Positions 7,175-11,964 of a stretch of DNA of 11,964 bases are shown here, piece after piece. How positions within the stretch are numbered: position 1 is the first letter of the stretch; every line of letters starts with the position of its first letter. The DNA comes from Planctomycetaceae bacterium. Its GTDB lineage: Bacteria; Planctomycetota; Phycisphaerae; Phycisphaerales; SM1A02. Location: the NCBI GenBank assembly GCA_027488265.1, contig JAIYCA010000357.1, positions 1 to 11,964 on the forward strand, given 5' to 3'. The notes beneath the pieces are model-generated. The model was not told where the DNA came from. It made no database searches and saw only the letters and a list, made by a program, of their open reading frames with translations. The translations under genes and the position numbers were made by a program.

Positions 7175-7390
7175 TCACGCTCGCCAGCGCGCAGCCTCGA
7201 CGCAAGCGATGACATGCACAACCCACCCAAACAAACCAAATGTCACAAACCACACAATCCATGCAAGCACAAACCAGAAGAGCGCCGCCAGCACACGACC
7301 TTGCACGAGCTGCCCCAAGCCAGGAATGAAGAAACTACAGATCGCAGCGACCACGTTGCCCGCACTGCCTCGTCCTGTTGCGCTCGCCAT
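7175..7390 (-). CDS. Small hydrophobic membrane protein, 71 residues
   Basis: The ATG at 7390 follows a strong AGGAGG (7401-7396) with five-base spacing; a longer reading from 7483 has no such support and would overlap the Nudix gene. The product has a short Gly-rich start, then two hydrophobic segments: about residues 12-30, containing SFFIPGLGQLVQGR (19-32), and 33-61, rich in Trp and Phe. The PGLGQ..QGR turn resembles small two-helix TM2-like inner-membrane proteins of unknown function that are widespread in bacteria. A His near the end of the second helix (H59) and a charged tail (EAARWR) also fit. It begins 71 bases after the Nudix stop, so it may share that transcript. Function unknown. 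Confidence 0.75.
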   Translation of the reverse strand: MASATGRGSAGNVVAAICSFFIPGLGQLVQGRVLAALFWFVLAWIVWFVTFGLFGWVVHVIACVEAARWRA

Positions 7391-7461
7391 CCCTGCCTCC
7401 TCTTGCGTTTGAAGTTTCCGCTCATCGCGGTTGGTCAGTCGACGTACGAAACCCCGCGCCG

Positions 7462-8019
7462 CTACTCGTGCACACCCGGCCATTCTTCGAGGATACGCGG
7501 CTCAATCGGCTCCTTCGAGCAATCGATGTGCACCATGAAAAACCCGCCGCGGTGCTTCTGCACATTCGGCCACATGACTTCGCGATCGGTCACGGGAATC
7601 GGAAGTTTCTCGACATCCTCGACGCGGTGCCACTCGAGTCGACCCTCGTCGAACTCAGAATGCGGAATCTCGTCGCGGCGAATCGGGCGCGTCGCCTCGA
7701 AAAGGAAGATCAGCCAGTGCTCCTCACCCTGATACGCACGCTCACTCACGATCGAGATCATGCGAATCTCATCGGGGCGCAGCGAGATGGATGCCTCTTC
7801 GCGAATCTCACGAAGCGCGCAGTCGTGTGGCCCTTCGCCATCCGCGATTTCCAGCTTCCCGCCGATCGGAGAGTACATGTCTCGGTTCGGCGGCTTCCGA
7901 CGGTGCAGAAGGAGCAATCGTCCCTCCTCGTCGTAGAGGTAACAAAGCACGGCAATCTTGTAGGGGAGAGTGCGCGCGTCGTAGGGATGGCTCGTTGGGG
8001 TGCTCACGGGGGTGCTCAC
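7462..8019 (-). CDS. Nudix hydrolase
   Basis: This 185-residue cytoplasmic hydrolase belongs to the Nudix fold, which cleaves nucleoside diphosphates linked to another moiety. The Nudix box spans about residues 53-78, beginning GGKLEIADGE and ending REIREEASI, with the metal-binding glutamates at 71, 74 and 75. Two features differ from the GX5EX7REUXEEXGU consensus. There are two extra residues between the first Gly and Glu, and the final Gly is replaced by Ser (EEAS). LLLLHRRKPPNRDMYSPIGG before the box is typical of MutT-like members. The GTG at 8019 overlaps the dapA stop (GTGA), so translation is probably coupled. An 11-base repeat gives a second in-frame GTG at 8007. Substrate unknown; nucleotide sanitising is one possibility. 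Confidence 0.9.
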   Translation of the reverse strand: MSTPVSTPTSHPYDARTLPYKIAVLCYLYDEEGRLLLLHRRKPPNRDMYSPIGGKLEIADGEGPHDCALREIREEASISLRPDEIRMISIVSERAYQGEEHWLIFLFEATRPIRRDEIPHSEFDEGRLEWHRVEDVEKLPIPVTDREVMWPNVQKHRGGFFMVHIDCSKEPIEPRILEEWPGVHE

Positions 8020-8924
8020 GCGCGGGCCACCGCTTCAAGTTTCGTGAGTCCGAAGTTCGCGAGAATCTCGCCGATCCGCACGACGGACTCCTTCGAAGCA
8101 TCTGCGAGCGGCAACCGCACTGCGCCCGTGTCGCGACCGAGTAACTTCATCGCGGCCTTGAGTGGAACCGGATTGACGTCGAGCGACAAGAGCCCCTTCG
8201 CGAGTGGGAAGAGTTCGCGATGAATCTCCTGCGCCTCGTCGAAGCGATTGGTGAGGAACGCGTCGCACAATGCTTGAACACGCGCAGGCATGAGGTTCGA
8301 AACAACACTCACGACGCCCGCGCTTCCGCACGCGGCGAATGAAAGCGTGAGGGAGTCGTCGCCAGAAAGCAGCGTGATGTCGCAGCGTTGGCGAATCTCG
8401 CTCGCGGAGTCCATCGAGCCAGTCGCTTCCTTGATCGCCACGATGTTCGGGTGCCGCGCCAACCGCGCGACTGTGTCCGGATTGATCGCAACACCACAGC
8501 GGCCAGGAATGTTGTAGAGCATCACCGGCAGCGGGCACGAATCAGCAACCGTCATAAAGTGTCGATACAAACCTTCTTGCGAAGGCTTGTTGTAGTACGG
8601 GCTCACTTGAAGCCCCGCATCGGCACCGAGTTCGTACGCGAGTTTCTGTAGCGCCACCGCGTGACGTGTGGAGTTCGACCCTGCACCCGCAATCACTTGC
8701 AGGCCGCGCGCTTTGCCGCACGCGATCGCGGTCTCAACCACGAGACGATGCTCGTCCTCTTCAAGTGTCGGCGATTCGCCGGTCGTACCGCATGCGACGA
8801 TGCCGCGCACTCCGCCGTCCGCTTGGAAAGCGATTTGCTCGGCAAGACGCGCTTCGTCGACAGCAATGCCGTCGGCCGTAAAAGGCGTAACAATCGCGGT
8901 GTAACAGCCACGGAAATCGATCAT
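8016..8924 (-). CDS. dapA: 4-hydroxy-tetrahydrodipicolinate synthase
   Basis: DapA condenses pyruvate with aspartate-semialdehyde, the first step specific to lysine and meso-diaminopimelate synthesis in the cytoplasm. From the ATG at 8924 the protein is 302 residues, a normal length for this TIM-barrel family. The Schiff-base lysine is K165 in VAIKEATG. The catalytic triad is present: T48 in CGTTGE, Y111 in SPYYNKP, and Y137 in YNIPGRCG, with R142 contacting the substrate carboxylate. An upstream ATG at 8975 would add 17 residues that do not match the family. There is no Shine-Dalgarno. It starts 72 bases after the pdxJ stop and overlaps the Nudix start by four bases. Related aldolases (NanA, KDG aldolase types) share the fold, but this motif set favours DapA. 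Confidence 0.95.
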   Translation of the reverse strand: MIDFRGCYTAIVTPFTADGIAVDEARLAEQIAFQADGGVRGIVACGTTGESPTLEEDEHRLVVETAIACGKARGLQVIAGAGSNSTRHAVALQKLAYELGADAGLQVSPYYNKPSQEGLYRHFMTVADSCPLPVMLYNIPGRCGVAINPDTVARLARHPNIVAIKEATGSMDSASEIRQRCDITLLSGDDSLTLSFAACGSAGVVSVVSNLMPARVQALCDAFLTNRFDEAQEIHRELFPLAKGLLSLDVNPVPLKAAMKLLGRDTGAVRLPLADASKESVVRIGEILANFGLTKLEAVARA

Positions 8925-8996
8925 GCGCGGAGTGTAACGCGCGCTGCATTCCGCGAGGCTCTTCGCGAAACTCAACCGTCACACGACGCGCGTCGC

Positions 8997-9746
8997 TCAA
9001 CGTCCGTCGCAGGCACCAGCCGCGATCGCCCGCCGCATCTCCGCGACGGCTTCACGCAGCCCCACAAACACCGCGCGCGAGACGATCGCGTGACCGATGT
9101 GCAACTCGCGCACACCCGCGATCGACGCAATCCGCCCGACGTTCGCCCGATTGAGCGCGTGACCCGCGTTCGCGCGCATGCCAAGCGCCTGCACCCGCGC
9201 AACCGCACGCGCGACCTTCGCAAGTTCCTCGGCCGTCAGCGCATGCGTCGCGCCGCGATCGTGAAAGGCGTGGGCGTACGGCCCTGTGTGAATCTCACAG
9301 AAGTCGAATCCGGCGCGCGCGGCGGCCTCGACCTGCCGCTCATCGGCGTCGATGAAGGCGCTCACTGGAATTCCCGCGCCCTTCAGCCGCACGACCGCGT
9401 CGCGAATCCGCGCTTCTTGCCCCTCGACATCGAGCCCGCCTTCGGTCGTCACCTCTTGGCGTCGCTCCGGAACGAACATCGCCAACTCCGGCTTCAAGCC
9501 GATGGCGATCCCAACCATTTCGTCGGTTGCGGCCATCTCAAGGTTCAACTTCGTTCGCACCGCCGCGCGCAGCCGAGGCAGGTCGGCATCTTGAATGTGT
9601 CGACGATCCTCGCGGAGGTGCACCGTGATGCCATCGGCACCACCCGCCTCCGCTTCGAAGGCAGCCTCGACAGGATCGGGCTCGTATGTCCGACGCGCTT
9701 GCCGCACCGTCGCAACGTGGTCGATGTTTACGCAAAGTTCCGGCAT
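8997..9746 (-). CDS. pdxJ: Pyridoxine 5'-phosphate synthase
   Basis: PdxJ joins 1-deoxy-xylulose 5-phosphate with 3-amino-2-oxopropyl phosphate to make pyridoxine 5'-phosphate, the last ring-forming step of DXP-dependent vitamin B6 synthesis. The 249-residue length is typical. Family motifs appear in order: VNIDHVATVRQAR (6-18), ITVHLREDRRHI (40-51) with H43 and R45, LNLEMA with E70, EIHTGPYA with E151, AGHALN with H196, and GHAIVSRA with H219. The ATG at 9746 has GGAGG seven bases upstream. It is the first gene of the minus-strand run pdxJ-dapA-Nudix and diverges from phoU. The 11-base repeat array lies 19 bases upstream of its start, so its mRNA leader may contain the array. Confidence 0.97.
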   Translation of the reverse strand: MPELCVNIDHVATVRQARRTYEPDPVEAAFEAEAGGADGITVHLREDRRHIQDADLPRLRAAVRTKLNLEMAATDEMVGIAIGLKPELAMFVPERRQEVTTEGGLDVEGQEARIRDAVVRLKGAGIPVSAFIDADERQVEAAARAGFDFCEIHTGPYAHAFHDRGATHALTAEELAKVARAVARVQALGMRANAGHALNRANVGRIASIAGVRELHIGHAIVSRAVFVGLREAVAEMRRAIAAGACDGR

Positions 9747-9764
9747 CGCGAAGCCTCCATCCGC

Positions 9765-9808
9765 CCGTCATCCAACCGTCATCCAACCGTCATCCAAGCA
9801 TCATCAAA
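9765..9808 (+). promoter_or_regulatory. Four-unit 11-base tandem array resembling a Pho box, upstream of phoU
   Basis: CCGTCAT begins at 9765, 9776 and 9787, each followed by CCAA. A fourth, weaker unit GCATCAT begins at 9798 and is followed by CAAA. The E. coli Pho box is built the same way: 7-base CTGTCAT repeats with 4-base spacers, one PhoB monomer per 11 bases. CCGTCAT matches CTGTCAT at six of seven positions. Its place directly before phoU supports binding by a PhoB-type regulator. The array ends 33 bases before the TATACT at 9842, further than in classical Pho promoters. A degenerate unit also precedes it at 9755-9765. Confidence 0.6.
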
Positions 9809-9841
9809 CTGTGGGCGTGCGGGCAGGATACGCGCGAGAGG

Positions 9842-9847
9842 TATACT
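9842..9847 (+). promoter_or_regulatory. Putative -10 element of phoU
   Basis: TATACT matches TATAAT at five of six positions. It ends nine bases before the GTG start of phoU, so the transcription start would fall within a few bases of the start codon and leave no room for a Shine-Dalgarno. The -35 position (around 9819-9824, GCGGGC) has no consensus hexamer, as expected for an activator-dependent promoter. Confidence 0.5.
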
Positions 9848-9856
9848 CGCGCCCCC

Positions 9857-10579
9857 GTGCACACCTTCAACGAACGACTCGCCGACCTTCGTACCACGAT
9901 CAACGCCCAAGGTGACCGCGTACTCGACATCGTCCATCGCGCGGTCGACTGCTACTTCGACGGCGATCGCGAAAAAGCACGCGCGGTCATCGCGCTCGAT
10001 GAAGAGATCGACCGCGTCGATGTCGAAATCGAACGCGCTTCGATCCCGCTCCTTGGAATGGGCGTCACGGACGAGAAGTTGATCCGCTCAGTGCTCACCA
10101 TCGTGAAAGTCAACAACGAACTCGAGCGCGTCGCTGATTGCGCGGTCGACATCGCCGAAGCGGTGCTCTCCGACGTTGCACTCCCCGCGCGTATCCCGCC
10201 GGTCTTCCGCGTGATGGCGAATTCTGTCACGGGCATGCTCCGCGACTCAAACCGCGCACTCGCCGACGGAAATGCTGCCCTCGCGCAGCAAGTCTTGCTC
10301 TTCGACGACACCGTCGCGATGTTGAAGAAGGAACTGATGAAAACCGCGCAGGAGCAGGTCGCGAGTGGCGCACTCCCAGTCGATTACGCGTTTCGTCTGC
10401 TCACGATCACAAAGTCGATCGAACGCATCGCAGACCACGCCACCAACACCTGCGAACAAGTCATCTATCTTCACTCGGGACTCATTGTGCGTCACCGGCC
10501 GGAGGGCTGGTCGAAGCCTCTGTCTCCTTCCACAACCCATTCGCCGTCCCCTTCCACACGCTCCACGCACGCATCATGA
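9857..10579 (+). CDS. phoU: Phosphate signalling complex protein PhoU
   Basis: PhoU links the Pst phosphate transporter with the PhoR/PhoB two-component system and keeps the Pho regulon off when phosphate is ample. The 240-residue product has the two repeated three-helix bundles of the family, each with its metal-binding signature: ELERVADCAVDIAE (E90, D94, D98) and SIERIADHATNTCE (E189, D193). The family match begins at VHTFNERL, encoded from a GTG at 9857. No Shine-Dalgarno precedes it, but TATACT does, suggesting a leaderless message. The last 20 or so residues, after VRHRPEGW, are a Ser/Thr/Pro-rich tail not needed for the fold. The stop overlaps the next start as ATGA. No pst or phoBR genes are in the window. 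Confidence 0.95.
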   Translation: MHTFNERLADLRTTINAQGDRVLDIVHRAVDCYFDGDREKARAVIALDEEIDRVDVEIERASIPLLGMGVTDEKLIRSVLTIVKVNNELERVADCAVDIAEAVLSDVALPARIPPVFRVMANSVTGMLRDSNRALADGNAALAQQVLLFDDTVAMLKKELMKTAQEQVASGALPVDYAFRLLTITKSIERIADHATNTCEQVIYLHSGLIVRHRPEGWSKPLSPSTTHSPSPSTRSTHAS

Positions 10580-11964
10580 CCACCCTCGAAAACGCATCGA
10601 TTCTTCGTGCCGCCTTTGAGGCGCACGGACAAGCCCACGTTCTTCGTCATCTCGATGCGCTGACCCCATCTGCACGCGAGTCATTCCTCGCGCAACTCGG
10701 CGAAGTCGACCTCGCGCTCGTCGCGCGGCTTGCAAAGCCAGCGACCGACAAGCAACACGCGGAGATGAAGATCCAACCTGCGCCGTACGTCGCGCTCGGT
10801 GGAAACACCACAGATGCGCGGATTGCGGGCGAAGCACTGCTCCGCGCAGGCAAAGTCGCGGCGTTCACCGTCGCGGGCGGACAAGGCACGCGGCTTGGCT
10901 GGCGCGGCCCGAAGGGAACGTATCCCGCGACTTGCGTCACCGGACGCCCACTCTTTCGGGTCTTTGCGGAGCAAATCGCCGCGGCCGAAAAACGCTACGG
11001 CTGCGTCATCCCGTGGTACATCATGACGAGCCCGTTGAACGACGCGGAAACGCAGGCGTTCTTCCGCGACAACAATTGGTTCGGGCGCAATCCCGCCGAC
11101 ACGTTCATGTTCCCGCAAGGAACGATGCCGTCGGTCACGTTCGATGGCAAACTCATGCTCGAAACGCCGAGCTCGCTCGCCGTCAATCCCGATGGCCACG
11201 GCGGTGCGATTCGCGCACTTCATGCGAGCGGCGCGATGGAAGACATGCGCGCGCGCGGCATCGAACAGATGAGTTACTTCCAAGTCGACAATCCGCTCGT
11301 GCGGATCGCCGATCCCGTTTTCCTCGGACTACACACGCAGCCCGCGCATTCGTCGGGCGAAATGTCGAGCAAGATGGTTGCGAAGCGCGACGCTGCGGAG
11401 AAAGTCGGCGTCTTCTGCGATGTCGGCGGACGGACTGGCGTCGTTGAGTACAGCGACATGCCCGCCGAACTCACGAGTGCCGTGGATGCGCAGGGCAAGC
11501 TTCGCTTCAACGCGGGCTCGATCGCGATTCACACGATTTCGCTCGCATTTCTCGAGCGACTCGCGTCCGGTGGCGAAGACGGCACGTTCGCGCTGCCTTT
11601 CCACCGCGCGAAGAAGAAGGTTCCCTACTGGTGCGACGCGCAAGGCAAGACCGTCGAACCCGCGGAGCCGAACGCAACGAAGTTCGAGGCGTTTATCTTC
11701 GATGCACTCGCGCTCGCTGCGAAGAGCCTCGTGATGGAAACCGCGCGTGTCGAGGAGTTCGCGCCGATCAAGAACGCGTCGGGCGATGACAGCCCCGCGT
11801 CGAGCCATCAGATCCAGTCGAATCGCCACGGCGCGTGGCTTGAGAAGTTCGGCGTGCGCGTCCCGCGTCGACCGAACGGCGACGTCAACGCGCGCATCGA
11901 AATCCTCGCGGAAACCGCGCTCGAAGCGAATGACCTCGCCGACGCATCGCTTCCGCGCGAAATC
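10576..11964 (+). CDS. UDPGP type 1 family uridylyltransferase, UAP-like (C-terminus cut by window edge)
   Basis: The frame is open from the ATG at 10576 to the window edge, 463 residues. The nucleotide-binding loop is VAGGQGTRLG (99-108), then GPKGTYP (111-117), close to the AGGQGTRLG..PKGMY loop of eukaryotic UDP-N-acetylhexosamine pyrophosphorylases. Further family marks are NPDGHGG (204-210), YFQVDNPL (234-241), SSKMVAKRDAAEKVGV (264-279) and NAGSIAIHTIS (312-322). Such enzymes make UDP-sugars from UTP and a sugar 1-phosphate, releasing pyrophosphate. The UAP-like loop favours UDP-GlcNAc or UDP-GalNAc, but UDP-glucose is not excluded. Homologues run to about 470-500 residues, so only a short C-terminal piece should be missing. 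It overlaps phoU by ATGA and is probably translated with it. Confidence 0.93.
   Translation, partial: MTTLENASILRAAFEAHGQAHVLRHLDALTPSARESFLAQLGEVDLALVARLAKPATDKQHAEMKIQPAPYVALGGNTTDARIAGEALLRAGKVAAFTVAGGQGTRLGWRGPKGTYPATCVTGRPLFRVFAEQIAAAEKRYGCVIPWYIMTSPLNDAETQAFFRDNNWFGRNPADTFMFPQGTMPSVTFDGKLMLETPSSLAVNPDGHGGAIRALHASGAMEDMRARGIEQMSYFQVDNPLVRIADPVFLGLHTQPAHSSGEMSSKMVAKRDAAEKVGVFCDVGGRTGVVEYSDMPAELTSAVDAQGKLRFNAGSIAIHTISLAFLERLASGGEDGTFALPFHRAKKKVPYWCDAQGKTVEPAEPNATKFEAFIFDALALAAKSLVMETARVEEFAPIKNASGDDSPASSHQIQSNRHGAWLEKFGVRVPRRPNGDVNARIEILAETALEANDLADASLPREI

Noticed and set aside
6981..7262. Minus-strand Cys-rich 93-codon frame
   Set aside because: It overlaps the membrane protein gene in another frame and crosses the hairpin at 7064-7086. 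It has no ribosome site or recognisable motif.
8984..8995. Perfect palindrome CGACGCGCGTCG just after the pdxJ stop
   Set aside because: Considered as a pdxJ terminator, but there is no U-run and dapA follows closely. Short CG palindromes arise easily in this composition.
9765..9808. Reading the 11-base repeats as a CRISPR or minisatellite
   Set aside because: The units are far too short and lack spacers of CRISPR size. A neutral minisatellite is possible, but the core and 7+4 spacing next to phoU fit a Pho box better.
8661..10082. Plus-strand open frame of 473 codons
   Set aside because: It is antisense to dapA and pdxJ and then runs through phoU in the wrong frame; no family features.

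Overview
The window is high-GC bacterial DNA that most resembles a planctomycete, probably of the Phycisphaerae/Phycisphaerales kind. This is inferred from family content, not from a search. The markers are a PSCyt/DUF1549 cytochrome protein, a PEP-CTERM-type secreted protein ending in an Arg-rich tail, a seven-bladed FG-GAP propeller and a UDPGP type 1 (eukaryote-like) uridylyltransferase. Several starts lack a Shine-Dalgarno sequence. Two of them, the PSCyt gene and phoU, have a -10-like hexamer a few bases before the start codon, which suggests leaderless mRNAs.

Left part (1-2572): two minus-strand genes. One is a secreted PSCyt1/DUF1549 cytochrome-type protein cut by the left edge. The other is a complete dienelactone hydrolase-family enzyme. 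Middle (2573-6011): a long divergent region with inverted repeats, a good Shine-Dalgarno/ATG pair and strong hairpins leads into a plus-strand secreted FG-GAP beta-propeller. This gene converges on a minus-strand tRNA-dihydrouridine synthase. Then (6163-9746) comes a minus-strand run: pdxJ, dapA, a Nudix hydrolase overlapping dapA by four bases, a 71-residue membrane protein, a hairpin, and a PEP-CTERM protein whose Cys and Gln motifs look like an internal thioester domain.

Right part (9747-11964): pdxJ and phoU diverge from a 110-base region. It holds four tandem 11-base units of the form CCGTCAT plus a 4-base spacer, the architecture of a PhoB-binding Pho box. A TATACT hexamer follows just before the GTG start of phoU. 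phoU overlaps by ATGA a UAP/UDPGP type 1 nucleotidyltransferase that runs off the right edge, so nucleotide-sugar synthesis appears to be transcribed with a phosphate-regulation gene.

Most genes are ordinary housekeeping or secreted proteins. The unusual signals are the Pho-box-like array and the operon it may control, the thioester-type PEP-CTERM protein, and the structured leader before the propeller gene. I saw no rRNA, tRNA, CRISPR array, insertion sequence or attachment site.
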